DNA of 64,000 nucleotides from Linum tenue (lineage: Eukaryota > Streptophyta > Magnoliopsida > Malpighiales > Linaceae), in contig CAMGYJ010000005.1 in assembly GCA_946122785.1 (NCBI GenBank), positions 78,300,547 to 78,364,546 of the forward strand, in the 5' to 3' direction. A program made the translations under genes and the position numbers. Below the pieces are notes generated by a model. It saw nothing but the letters and a program-made list of their open reading frames with translations, did not search any database and was not told the DNA's origin. Of the stretch, positions 48,717 through 60,462 are shown in pieces. The stretch's first letter is position 1, and every line of letters begins with the position of its first letter.

Positions 48717-49350
48717 TAGGGCTGGAGGTTCGGTTATCGGTTGTTGGTTAACCGGCCGGTTAGATCGATAATCGGCGGTTACTGGTTAACCGACTAACCG
48801 AAAATAATGTACGCGGGCGGAGCTCGGTAGGGATATTGGAGGTGGCGGTTAACCGGCTAACCGACGGATCTAACCGCCGGTTAACCGGCTAACCGACATG
48901 GCCAACCCCCATTCACAAAACGACGCCATCCACTTCCACTCTTCAGCGTTTCACCAAACGACGCCTGCCTAACCCTAATTCGCCTTCGAGGCTTCGACTT
49001 CGTCTTCCTTCCCCAATTTGCCGAATCGACTTCGTCCTTCCTTCCCTTCTCTGCATCGACGGCACCCACTCGGCGCCCAGCCACACAGTCCCCCGACGGC
49101 CGTCGTTGTTCCTCCGCCACCAGCACCAATCCCCACCGCCAGCGATAATCCCCCGCCGCAAACCCTCCGCCGACTCCATCTCGTCCCTCGACCTCCAATC
49201 CATCTCATTCTCTCTTCTTCCGAGGCAACAGCAGTAAGTCAGTAAGGGAAGTGAGGAGGGTGCAGGAATTGGAGAGGGAACGAAGGGAAATTACAGAGAC
49301 AGGGTAGGGGAGGAATTTGAGCTGCTTGAGTTTGAAGTGATATTAAATAA
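48717..49350. mobile_element. hAT-like fragment with CGGTTAAC repeats and a GC-rich core
   Basis: It starts TAGGGCTGGAGG and then carries many GGTTAACCGG-type motifs (48735-48895), followed by a CG-rich pyrimidine stretch (48905-49205). The same arrangement (TAGGGG-TGG end, CGGTTAACC block, GC-rich core) is seen at 59010-61307. No right-hand end was found. Confidence 0.6.
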
Positions 49351-51658
49351 TTTATTTGGATATTAATTATATATGATACTTGGATTTGTACCAAATTCAT
49401 GAAGTGATTTGTAAATACACGCCTAATTTATTACTTGTCATTTGTCAATTCAAAATACATATCCACAACTAGTGATTTGAAATTCCCTATAGCAAAAGAT
49501 TAAACCTGTTTGTACAATTTCAAAATTTTAAGTACTATAGTGTAGGGCATAAAATATAAAGGTTCTAAAATGTAAGTTGATCACACAAAAATTTGGACCT
49601 CTTTGTTAAAAAATTCAAGTTTATGTACTAAATTCTAAGAAAAAATAAAATTTCATGCCAAAATGAAAATTCCAAAAATTTTAAGGTGACAAGAAAATTA
49701 AAAATTAAAAATAAAAGTAATAAAATCTGAAATACAAACAAAATAAGAAATGATCATCCAAACAAATATATGCATTATAAATACACAGCAAATAAAACTA
49801 TCCAAATGCAACCTACAAAGTGCTAAATCAAATTGTGAAATTCATATTCTGGAGGACTGTCGTAATTTTTAATATAACTTAATCGATTAATTTTCATCTC
49901 AAAATTTTTAATTAAGAGATTCTCATTGTAAGATAAGCAATTCTCATTCTTGCCCTGTTGAGACAGCAATCAAAACAATTGTACGAGAGTCGAGATGGCA
50001 ATAATCTGAATTATTTTCTTGATCTTATCTTTTGGCAAAGATTTTATATATCCAAGACTTAGCTGATTGGTAATATTTTCTCAACATATCATAAATCCAA
50101 ATCGTATATTAAAATTGTAGCCTCCCTTGCTCTATACGTAGCTCGTACTGCTCATACTCCTGAAGAAACATCTTGAACTTGTTAACCTTCGCATCACTCA
50201 AAGTCACATGGCGCATTTTGTATCTAATAATTTATGCTCGTACTTGATATTGATTGCTCTTATATTATTTTAGAAATGAATCTCATAGCAGTAGCTCATT
50301 GCATTGGTTGTTAGTTAATTACTGTGCTTTGTTTACGGTCGCGATATGAGATTTTCAAACGTAATATCCAAACATGAGTGATCAGTTGTTAATTACATCC
50401 TGATAAATTTCTTAAAAAGGTATGATGATGATTAAAAGAAATAGCAAATTTTTTGTATTGAAAAGAAGCCCTCTCTCTAATCACAGAAATCGGGTTTCCC
50501 TGGAGTCTTGCTGTCTTCGATTGTTGTTTTTCCAGCGTCTTTTTGTTTATCTTGGTTAAAATTCTCTGTTTTTCATGTTCTGCCTTGATTTTTCTTTGGA
50601 TGGGAGTTTTGCTAAATTGGCACACTCATTTTACAAATATGTGGTATTTGTATGACATTTATGTATTGATGTCATGTAATCATCACGTCACTCTCATCAA
50701 AATTAATTTTGAATTCTCCACTAAAATATAATATTTTTTTAATACGTTAAGTCTGTCGTTGAATTTAACAATCGTAAACATCGAAATTTATGGTAACAAG
50801 TAGTTAAGGTATCGTCTATATGGATCAATTCAGAAATGTTATTTTATAAAATGAGTCATGTATAATAATTCAATTCAAATTATCCATCTCCACTCCAGAC
50901 AATTGGGAATTGTCATTAAATCGATCAATTCAAAATTTCTCATCCCGAATTGATCTGTCCAAATTTTCTGTTGATAAAAAAATCAATTTAATTATTTTAT
51001 CTTAAAATAAAACTATTTGAGTCACATTGATTCATTACAATTTGTTGGAGAAATTCGTATGTATAATTGTATGTAGTAGTCCGTGGTATTGCAATGACTG
51101 TATAGTGTTGAAATTATCTAATACTACTATACTAGTTGTAGCACACTGGATTTTGGTTGGAGTTTGGTGGGTTCTGACTTTTTCTTTCATTTCCCCCAAA
51201 GAACCTAAACTTTTCAAATAACGCAGGCAAACTTGCCAACTTGCCGTTGGGCAATTGCGTCCAAATCCTAGTGGTTAAGGATATGGTGGAATCCTAATCA
51301 GAAACATGTCATCGTTTTCGCTCTTTTGGATAAAAATAGACTAACAAATTCCATGTTTCCATCCATTCTAACTTGATCCAACATATCATATTAGCAATTT
51401 GATTATTCTATCTCCTTCTTTAAATGGTAAAATTTGTTACTTTGGGTATCATAGTGTAATTCTGAAATAAATATGAGTAAAAATTCAAATTTATAGAGTA
51501 AAAACCCAATCAAATCGATCTCAAATGGGTATGACTATATGAGTATAAAGTATGAACTCATCTAATTCTAATAATTTTTGTATTATATTTGGATTTTGTA
51601 TCCAACCCAATCTGTTTTGACAAAATTGATATCCCTAATATCTTGTACTCTTCCAAAG
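49351..51658. other. 2.3 kb of AT-rich DNA with no recognisable gene
   Basis: Only short open frames with biased composition. I see no conserved motif, splice-supported exon or element end. Confidence 0.6.
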
Positions 51659-52264
51659 TGTACACATTCTACTACTATCGGTGCACACTATACAGAGTGA
51701 CATACAACCACCAGTAGAGGCACATAGTTCATTCCTTTTTTTCTTCTTTCATTGGAGGGTTTGCTTTGTCCCACGCTATGGGTTGAAGATTTTCTCCCCG
51801 TATTTAGTTTTCGGATCTGGAGATGATCGTCTGTTTAAGATCAATGGAGACCACATCTATCACAGATCCGACTCGTCTTCTCCTCTCCCCTCCTTTGGTC
51901 TACCTCCTTGTTTTTCCTTGTAGATGTTGGAGATTTGAAGATGCAGCCTTAGGAGTTGATCAGATTATGCATTATAAGCTCCCGGCTGCCAATATTATTA
52001 TTATTGTTATTATATTATTAGTTGGTTTTAGTAATTATTTAGGAATCATATTAATTATTAAAGTGTTTAAGGTAGTTATTTTAGGATTAAGTTAGAGAGA
52101 GAGTCCTTCTAAAATTCGTCAATGATTAGGTTTTCTGGTTCTACTATACATATGTACGTTTTCTTTCAGTTTAGAGGCAATCAATGAAGACGAAAAACCA
52201 TTAATTTAGTTGTTTTAATTTATCTACTGTTCTTGTGCTGCGATGCTTGATCGTCAATGCATCA
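51659..52264 (+). mobile_element. Probable 5' LTR of Ty3/gypsy element 3
   Basis: The right end (…GTCAATGCATCA, 52264) is fixed because a primer-binding site follows and because the last ~65 bp recur at 56559-56623. The left edge is a guess at a TG (51659); no target duplication confirms it. Confidence 0.55.
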
Positions 52265-52266
52265 AT

Positions 52267-52278
52267 TGGTAACAGAGC
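52267..52278 (+). other. Primer-binding site of gypsy element 3
   Basis: TGGTAACAGAGC differs by one base from the canonical tRNA-iMet site TGGTATCAGAGC and begins two bases after the LTR end. Confidence 0.8.
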
Positions 52279-52279
52279 C

Positions 52280-52735
52280 TGGTTCCGACGAACCGAGCTC
52301 CCTGCTGCAGCTTCCAGGTTAGGTATTGCCAACTTCGACCACCAACGTTGGGAAGAGGTACCGCGAGAAACCACGATGCCGCCAAAGTTCCCAGGGCCGA
52401 TGACGGGAGACGTCAACCTGGGAATGCTGGAGGTCATGACCTAATCCACTGCCGTTGCTGAACGCTATGCAGGAAGTTACCTACCATCGCTTCGCCCGAC
52501 GAGTCGCCTGACACGGAGATCTCACTCTATGCCCTAACAGGGGTCTCAAATTCCGCCACACTATGATTCTAGGCTCAACTTGTGGAGGAGAAGGTCATCA
52601 CCCTTGTTGACGTATGGTCTTCTCACAATTTTGTGAGTTCCGAGGTCGTCGAAGCCATGTCTTTAACAGCCACATCAATTCTACCATTTCGAATCAAGGT
52701 CACCAATGGAGAGTCCCTCGACTGCGGGCGCAGCT
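52280..52735 (+). pseudogene. Gypsy element 3: gag/protease remnant, left of the solo LTR
   Basis: Frames from about 52600 read VDVWSSHNFVSSEVVEAMSL and RIKVTNGESLDCGRS, the aspartic protease region. The catalytic D-S/T-G is degraded (VDVWSSHNF). Most of gag is deleted between 52280 and 52600. The frame continues at 54731. Confidence 0.8.
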
Positions 52736-54725
52736 TGTAACACCCCGAATTTTGGGTTTAGGTTCTACCAACAATAAACGAAATACATGGATTGAACAAG
52801 TCACATCCGTACAAAATTTACCCTGCAATTCCCAAGCTGCCATTAGATAATTTCAACCATTATTCTATAATTGTTCTAAGTTAACCTAAATACAATATGA
52901 CCGATCAATGGATCAAATTCATTATATTTGGACTGACCGTTTATTGTACATCGGTTACGCCTTTTTTCTCCTTAACTCCTCTTAGCAACCTTATTATAAT
53001 AGGAAATCGAAGCTAGAGAGAACCAAAATCAGTCTCTTTATGTCCTCTCGGCTTCTCTCTTTCAGCGAGAGCCAGCTCCGCTACAACTCCCTTCTCCACC
53101 GTAAACACCACCGCCAATCCTCAACAGCAACAACGAGAACCCTCCCCCTCCCAAAGAGATCAGCGGTTGTTAGGTGAAAAAGAAAGCGATCGAAGTACCC
53201 TTCCATATATGCGTACGTGGATTCTATTTTGGCTTTGCTTTATTGCCTTCACCTAAAAACAATAGAAACTGATTCCGAGTGCGATGTGTACGATCTGTTG
53301 TGAGGACTACACAACGATGAATGGCGAGGGTCATAAAGGGACAACATCGCCAAAGATTAGATGTGAGGTAAGGATTCCCTCCGAACATCATTTCAGTCTC
53401 TGTTTGGTAATGGTGGCTACAATTAATTATTGAGGTCGAGGAAGTGGGCAAAGCCATGAAAGTGAGGCCTCGGTTTCAGTTTAAGGAATTCAAAGGATGA
53501 ATCATATAATATGCATTTATAAAGGCTGTTTGGGGTAGGTGACATGATACACTTATTTATCATGCAAGGAAGGGATGTATCCACTGATTAGGATGTGATT
53601 GACACGTTAGTTACTTAGTTTATGTCCTAAGGGTTTACAACTAGGTAATTAAGGGGAAACATAAGTGACGAGGTGCATGCCTATGCAGGGTACATATATG
53701 TTTACGTAATGGGCTATGGCTTTGGGAGACAGACGTCTTCGACGAGAAAGGGGTCTAACTATCGAGCAGTTAGTGTGGATTTCAATTCAAGTCAACCGGC
53801 CTGGATAATAAGGTGAGTGTAAAGGGGGTAAAATCTCCGTCGAGATCTTTTAGTTTATGTCGTTAATTTCAAGTTATGCTAGTTAACTTATTAGTTTGCG
53901 CAAATATGTGTGGGAGGCATCCCACCGCCTACTTAATGTGGAGGCACTCGTTGTGGTATGTATGTGATGTATGTTTGTATGTAAGAAGAACCCCCGGGCG
54001 GTTGGGCCACTACTGAACGCAGTAGATGGTCGGATCACTGCTGGACGGCAAGACGTAACGCAGCAGTTGATCGAGTATGTTGGGGTCACTACTGGACAAC
54101 GAGACGTAACGCGGTAGTTGACCGGGCAGGGACTGGACGGCGAGACGTAACGCGGTTGGCATACTAGGTAGGGACACCGGACGACGAGACGTAACGCGGT
54201 GGTCCTTGGTATTGAAGTCTGTGAATTAAGGATAGAAGTAGATAACTTCTATAAGTTAGTAGAGAGAATGATTATTTGAGGGCAGAAGGCAAGAACGACT
54301 TTCATGCTAGGAAGGAAGTTTTCTAATAACGTGTTAGTAAGGTTTGCTTAGGCAAAGACCTTAGGAAGTAACGACGAGTCTGACCCCTTCTCAATCACCA
54401 AGTTGAAGAAGGGTTAGCCGAGGTGGATCCGGAGAAGGAGCTGGGTGAGGCGAGCTGCCGTACCAGCATTGCCAAGAAATCAAGGAGAGTGAGTAGAATA
54501 GTTTAATTACTTTGTTGCATGGTTAGAAGTATAAACTGGAGATTCTGTGTTAAGTTGTTTTAGGTGTTTGAGATTGAGATTTTGCGCTAGTGTTGGGGCT
54601 TTTCGTTTAAAATTCTTAAATAATGTTAATTTGTTTATTTTTAAATGTGGGTTGGGTTGCTTCGGAGTAACCGGTTTTGGTCTTTGAGTTCTGGTTTGGT
54701 TTTCAAAAAAGATCGGGGTGTTACA
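52736..54725 (+). mobile_element. 2.0-kb solo LTR, copy B, inside gypsy3 protease
   Basis: The 1990-bp insert has inverted ends TGTAACACCCCGA/TCGGGGTGTTACA (13 bp perfect) and the 5-bp duplication CAGCT (52731-52735, 54726-54730). Removing it joins LDCGRS to YKAIDLTIQGETPKTVNLYE, the expected continuation. It is a diverged, reverse-oriented relative of copy A (22679-24686). Shared features include 'taggcggtgggatgcctc' and its reverse, the hairpin array and the last ~240 bp. Strand is arbitrary. Confidence 0.92.
54001..54207. repeat. Hairpin array, second copy (reverse orientation)
   Basis: Loops GACGRCRAGACGTAACG are flanked by complementary arms: ACTGCTG 54037-54043 / CAGCAGT 54061-54067; ACTACTG / CGGTAGT (about 54088 and 54112); ACACCG / CGGTGG (about 54174-54202). 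A short hairpin CTACTG-AACG-CAGTAG sits at 54010-54025. One unit (about 54131-54160) looks like a fusion of two. Confidence 0.88.
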
Positions 54726-54730
54726 CAGCT

Positions 54731-54925
54731 ACAAAGCCATAGATCTCACCATCCAAGGCGAAACCCCCAAGACCGTAAATCTGTATGAGCTTCCGATCAA
54801 GGGGCTCGACGTGGTATTGGGAGTTGAATGGCCTAAATTATTTGGGCCGGTGACTGTCCAATTGGAACGACTCACGTTGCGCTTTAGAAAACAAGGACAA
54901 TGGGTTGACTTGCAACTTGCATGGT
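54731..54925 (+). pseudogene. Gypsy element 3: protease continuation
   Basis: YKAIDLTIQGETPKTVNLYE, then LPIKGLDVVLGVEWPKLFGP and VTVQLERLTLRF. This is the conserved LDVVLGxxW block after the Ty3 protease. Confidence 0.88.
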
Positions 54926-56558
54926 TTGGGCGAGGCAGCAAGGACAGTCGAGGCTATGGAATCGCTGGAGGAACTGCTCGAAGTGGTCCTACCAGCATTG
55001 CCGGAGCTGCAGGAATCTGTTGATGTCGCCGTTGTTGCCATTGAGGAAGCCGATCTGTCCGCCGCTGCTGTTCCGATTGTAGACAACGCAACGCACAAGC
55101 ATCGTCTGCTGCCCTGCCAACGGCCGCCACAACGAAGTTAGTGTCGTTGCAAGCCCTAACTGGGTGGGTGGAGGCCAAGGAAGAAGACGTCATTGATACC
55201 TCCAACCTAGCAGTGGCCGCCGTCAACGTGGTCTGTGAGAATGGGGTTATTGCAACTCCTGCTCCGCCCCGTTGCGCCGCAAAATAGCATTATATCGGGA
55301 GCCGCTTTAAGGATAGGATGAATGAGTATCAATATTCGGGGAGCTAGTTTCCAAGTGGGATAGCTTTGCCTTGATCGAGATAAAGGAGGGAGACACCTAT
55401 TTTGCAATCAACGGGCTGTACAAGAAGGGAGGAGCAGTAGGCACGACCGTATGGCGTACGTAGAGGAGAATGCTGAGGCTGTCGAAAGAGAGGAGCGCAA
55501 ATCCTCTTTCTCCGTTGGCGGTAGTAATGAAAGGACGGGGAAAACGCGTGTAGAGGATGGATGGTAATCAATCAAACTCGTTTTCATGCTATTCCGCCAA
55601 CTGGAAATATAGAAAGAAGAAGGTGGAGGACTCTGACAACACCTACAGTGCTATGGTACGTCGAGCTAGGCTTGGTTCATGGCTGTGCGGCCCAAGCATG
55701 GGAGGGTTGACCGGTGGTTTCTGTATGGAGTAAGTCTGGAGAATTCCTCTGGAAGAGAGCTGCTGCGGAGTTGGCTAGTTGTGTTACAAACACCATAGTG
55801 CCCAAGTTGCAGGATGCGGCCTACATGATCAAGTTTTAAAGCGCGATTTTGACTGCATTGGAGTAAAGGGAGATTAAAACGTCAGTATGAGGATGCATTA
55901 CCTATAGCTAGATTTTCTCTGAAGCTATATTCTAGAATATCGCTTGTAGGGGGTTTCTGAGTAGTTTTATTTGTTTAACTCTTGTACTCTATTGATATCA
56001 CTTGGAAATAAAAAAAAATTCTCGGAAATAAAAAAAAAAATCTCTGAAGCTAAACTTGGAATAGACAGCGAAGACCTCTATCTTGCATCCTCCATTGACA
56101 ATTTGAGAGTGAGTTGGGAAGGAAGCTTATGGAAAAGGATTAAAGGGTTATAAAAAAGACACAAGAATTGACCAATTTTGAAATTAGGGGAAGATTAGAA
56201 TAATAAGCATGCTAAAGCGATAAACCCAAAAATCACATACATATAAAGAAAACTATCCTCGTGAATTTGATGGAATTGAAATTTTACTTCAATTATAATT
56301 CTTCCGCATCCAGAGATCTTGTGCATTATAAGTTTGTAGAAGAAAACTTGCACCAAAGGGGAGAAGTTTCCAGAAACAAAAATGAATTCACCGGTGAAGA
56401 AAGACAAAAGTCAGCTAGAATTACCTGGGAGAGACATAACCAGTAAGAGGATACGATAGCTTCAGTGCACAGGAGAAGACCACAAGATCCCTGCGGCCGG
56501 AACAGGAGAAGACAATTGTGGCACCTACGGTTGGTCTTCCGATCTCAGTTGTGAACCC
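54926..56558 (+). other. Degraded gypsy3 interior, unassigned
   Basis: After the protease, frames are Ala/Glu-rich or broken and I cannot recognise RT or integrase blocks. At 55990-56045 are two short A-runs with repeated 'ctcggaaataaaaaa'. Large deletions and foreign inserts are likely. Confidence 0.45.
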
Positions 56559-56623
56559 TTAATTTAGTTGTTTTAGTTTATTTATCATTCTTGTGCTGTG
56601 ATGCTTGATCCGTCAATGCATCA
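56559..56623 (+). mobile_element. 3' LTR end of gypsy element 3
   Basis: It matches the last ~65 bp of the LTR at 52200-52264 with a few changes, ending GTCAATGCATCA. Upstream LTR sequence is not conserved here, so the 3' LTR is truncated or replaced. Confidence 0.75.
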
Positions 56624-57834
56624 TCTAGCTGGGTGAGCTTGAAACTGATGTATTCTAACTTTCTGCCTCCTCTGCTGGTTAACTGATCGCATGTTAGACA
56701 TATATGCTCATATACTCAAAATATTAAATACGTGAAATATACAATTTAATAAACCTATGAATTATCAACAAGTCAACTCATATGAGATCTATTTTCTCAT
56801 AAACCAATAGTCGAGCTAGCTCACTAATCACAATGTTGAGATATCTCATGAGATCAGAACAAGATAGTTCATGAGTTGAGCTCAACAAACCACCCAGTCG
56901 AGCTCGCTCACGAGTTGAATGAGATCGAGCTCAAGTTCGGCTCGTTAATAAATGAATCGAGCTTTTTCTTAATCGAACGACCTTTTATCGGGTCAAACGT
57001 CGAGTCATTCATGAATGAGTTGGTACATTAACAACCCTAATTTTGCTTGTACATTTCCTTTGTGGATTTGGCCCAATCGTTTTCTTATTGAACACATATT
57101 TAAAAAAAATAGTCTTTTGTCTCATTTGTGGACGGTTACGTTACTGATTTACATCGTCTTTCGTCTCACTTCTCAGTTCTCATCGTCAAACCGCGGCCAA
57201 TGCTACGGTGTCGCTATTAAAAGTGCGGCACCGGTGGTAAGTTTTAATTGGTCCACATATGGATGTGATGTGGCACTGGTTGGGTTGGATAAATCCCACA
57301 ATCTAACCCGTTGACCCATGACACTGCCCAAATCGTAGTCAGGCAAGAGACGAAATAGCGTCTCCGTCTTCACCCAGCCGTTTCCTCCTGCTCCACGCGT
57401 GGCCCTCTGTCCTCAACCCAATAATTGATGTGATTCCGACGGCCCAATATTAGGCGATCGCCGTGATTTTGTTCGGTGGTTGGCATGGTCGGGATTCTTT
57501 CTTGTACTTGTACACCATTGCTTTTGACTTCCTGCTTCGACGGAATCCATACTGCAAACAATTAACTCGTCAGCTCCAAATGACTTCTTTCTGATACATC
57601 CAACTTCCCTTCCCTCAGGTGTCTTTCATTTGACCAGTAATTCCAACTGCTTAACGTTTTATTCTTCATATGTCAGCTAGAAGCTAAATATATCTGTATA
57701 TTCGTGCTCAAGGAACAATCACATTGTATATGGGTTACAATGTTTTGGAGGTGAGATCCAAAAATAAGCATTATTGGAGAAGTCAGCTTGCTGCTGTATC
57801 ATTCTCAAGGAACAATTACAGAAATAGCTCCATG
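56624..57834. other. Intergenic DNA with GAGCTCG-rich patch and half of an inverted repeat
   Basis: 56860-56960 is rich in GAGCTC/CGAGCTC motifs, as in many small plant DNA elements. 57197-57285 is one arm of an inverted repeat whose other arm is near 63482-63568. No gene recognised. Confidence 0.5.
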
Positions 57835-59009
57835 TAGGGGTGGGCATTGGTTTGACCAAACCACTTCAAACCGCTTGTGCAGTCAATCCAAACCGCATCA
57901 TCAAGCTGTTTGCGGTTCTGATTGACCGCAAACCGCTAATTCCTACCACACAAGGTTGCCCAACACCAGTCACCACTCAAGTAGCTTTCCAGAGATCCAT
58001 CACCCAGCTATCCTCCCAGCAGCGATGCCTACTTTCTCACCCGCCACCGCCAGATCCCAACCATTCTCTCGCACCCTTTCTGCCGCCTTCCCCAACTTCT
58101 GGTCCATCTCGTTTTAGCATTACTTTTTACTGGTTATTGACTTGGTTGTGGAAACAGTTGCAGTAGCTAAGGGGGTTCCATCTCATTTTTAGGTGGCACT
58201 GATGGGTAATGGGATTGTATTAATTTACATGGGTAATGCATACTGATGCTATTAATGGGATTGTATTTTAACATCATACAAGTTTGTATTCCCTAATTAG
58301 CTAGGTGAAAGATGGAAACTGATTGTTGCAAGGCATCAGAAGCCTACAACAAATTCAGCTCCAGCAGAGTCACCACCTGCCCTATACAGAGCTAACGAGA
58401 AACTTGGCATACTCTGTTTTGGTGGCAGGGAAATACAGTACGTAACCAACTCCAAGAGAAGCTTTGTCCGTCATGTGGTCACTTGGAAGTGGTGCAAGAT
58501 TTCTTCTTGTAGTCTTTTGGTTTGGCACCATCTAATGTTGAACTTCATTCATCTCCTGTTCAAGTTCATGAAGCATTTTTGGACTTCATCCAACCTAAAG
58601 ACCTAGGAACAAAAGGCAAATGAAGCTGCACAAGTCAACTCCCACAAGACATGACAACATAATAGAAGTCTGCTGCAACTTAATGCGACCAATGAAAATT
58701 AGAGAATGAAAGCATCAAATCTCAACCTGGTAACTTCTACAACACATAATAACAAAATGATCATAAACACAACCGATCCACTCACATAGAAAGGAGCAAT
58801 GACAGCCAGAACTTTGATTGAGGGGAAGATATAAATAAGCTCCAGAAGCAGCAAACAGCAAATGCATGATTTACTATCAGTATAGTATATGCTACTGTAT
58901 TAATTACACCAAGGACATATAAACAACTATCAATGGTAGAATGGAGTAGTACGTAACCCATAATCACCTTTATGGTCTGCTCAGAACTCGTCCGGAGGCA
59001 CAACACAAG
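57835..59009. other. hAT-like end followed by unassigned DNA
   Basis: TAGGGGTGGGCATTGG at 57835 is followed by AAACCGC/GCGGTTT repeats to about 57945, a typical hAT-like terminus without a visible partner. From 58300 to 59009 I recognise nothing. Confidence 0.5.
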
Positions 59010-59241
59010 TAGGGGTGGAGATCGGTCGGTTCGGTTATAACCGAAAGTTTGGTTATCGGTTAACTGAACCATCTTCCGACCACCGAACGAACATTCCTAC
59101 TTGGTTAACCGACCACCGACCAGTCGGTTACCGTTTAGTGGTTTGGTTAGCCAAGGTAACCGAAATTTTGGGGACTGCTCGAGCGGCACATGAAAAGCAT
59201 AGGGACCATTTCAGACATTTTTCCTACAATAAAAAAAAGAG

Positions 59242-60462
59242 GGGTTAATTGCAAGGATGGTCACTGGGTTTACTAAAACCGTTCATGTTTGGTCACTGCA
59301 AATATTTAACTCCATTCATTATCACTAAGATTAGTTCAATAGTTCAATTTTGGTCACTCTCCGTTAGTCTCCGTTAGTTTTTGCTGATGTGGTAGTCAAC
59401 TATTATAGTTGACCGTTAAATGAGTGACGTGGCCAATAAAAAAATAATAAAATTTAAATATTTACAATTTCCACCTCATTTTACAACTATTAAAAAATAA
59501 AAATAAAACTTACCTCCGAGGATAATGAGTGTCTTCCATTCGGTGGAAATCTAACTTCAAATTGGCAAAAAAAAAAAACTTCAAATGGGCTTCCTCTGTT
59601 TTTTTTTAGTTTGCTTCCAATTTTGGGATTTTTTCAATCTCATGGGCGATTTGTTATTGTTACAGAGATGACGAACCAAAATGTTGTAGTGCCGGACACG
59701 AAATCGGGGATCAGCTTGCCAATGGTCCGCCTTTCAGGCTCATCGATCTTCCCGGCGACGGCGCAGAAGCCGCCGACGGCTCCTGGCACCGGCGGCGGGG
59801 GCTGCATCTCCCTGTCGGCCAAGAAGAAGCTCCTGCTCGAGAATCTGGAAATCAATGGCGGCGGCGGAGCCGCCAAAATTAACTCCTGGGTTGACTCCAT
59901 GAGAGCTTCCTCGCCGACCCACATGAAATCGAGTTCCCAATCTCTCTCGGAAGATCAGCAACTCCGATGGCAGCACGAGCAGCAGATTACTCTGCCGTCG
60001 GCGTTGGATAATTTCGACCAGATAATGGAAGCTTCTCGAGGGAAGCAAATCGTCATGTTCCTCGACTACGATGGCACACTTTCCCCCATTGTCGACGACC
60101 CCGATCGTGCTTTCACGTCCAAAAAGGTCCGCCATTTCGACTCCTTCCTAGAAAGCCCCCAAATTGAAGAAATTTGCTCTGTATTGTTATCGACTCCTCA
60201 TTTTATTTTTATTTTTAATTTTTAATAGTTGTAAAATGAAGTGGAAATTGTAAATATTTAAATTTTTTTATTTTTTTATTGGCCACGTCACTTATTTAAC
60301 GGTCAGCTATAATAGTTGACTGCCACATCAGCAAAAATTAACGGAGAGTGACCAAAATTGAACTATTGAACTAATCTTAGTGACCAATAATGGAATTAAA
60401 TATTTGCAGTGACCAAACATGAACAGTTTTAGTAACCCAATGACCATCCTTGCAATTAACCC
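59242..60462 (+). mobile_element. Pack-MULE carrying a trehalose-6-phosphate phosphatase gene fragment
   Basis: Long inverted repeats of about 265 bp start GGGTTAATTGCAAGG (59242) and end CCTTGCAATTAACCC (60462). They match closely along 59242-59509 and 60200-60462. The 10-bp sequence AAAAAAAGAG flanks it on both sides (59232-59241 and 60463-60472), in the 9-11 bp range typical of Mutator-like elements. No transposase is present; the interior is captured host gene sequence. Confidence 0.93.
59668..60225 (+). pseudogene. TPP (fragment): Captured 5' part of a trehalose-6-phosphate phosphatase gene
   Basis: From ATG at 59668 the 185-codon frame begins [14 protein letters not shown]. It contains the plant TPP hallmark [19 protein letters not shown] and the N-terminal HAD motif [18 protein letters not shown] (DYDGT at residues 133-137). 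After FTSKK the match to TPP ends at a GT and continues as [19 protein letters not shown], then runs into the right MULE repeat and stops at 60223. A 3' splice site (TTGTTACAG) just before the ATG suggests the capture began inside a 5' UTR intron. TPP converts trehalose-6-phosphate to trehalose; this copy lacks most of the catalytic domain, so no activity is expected. Confidence 0.92.
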
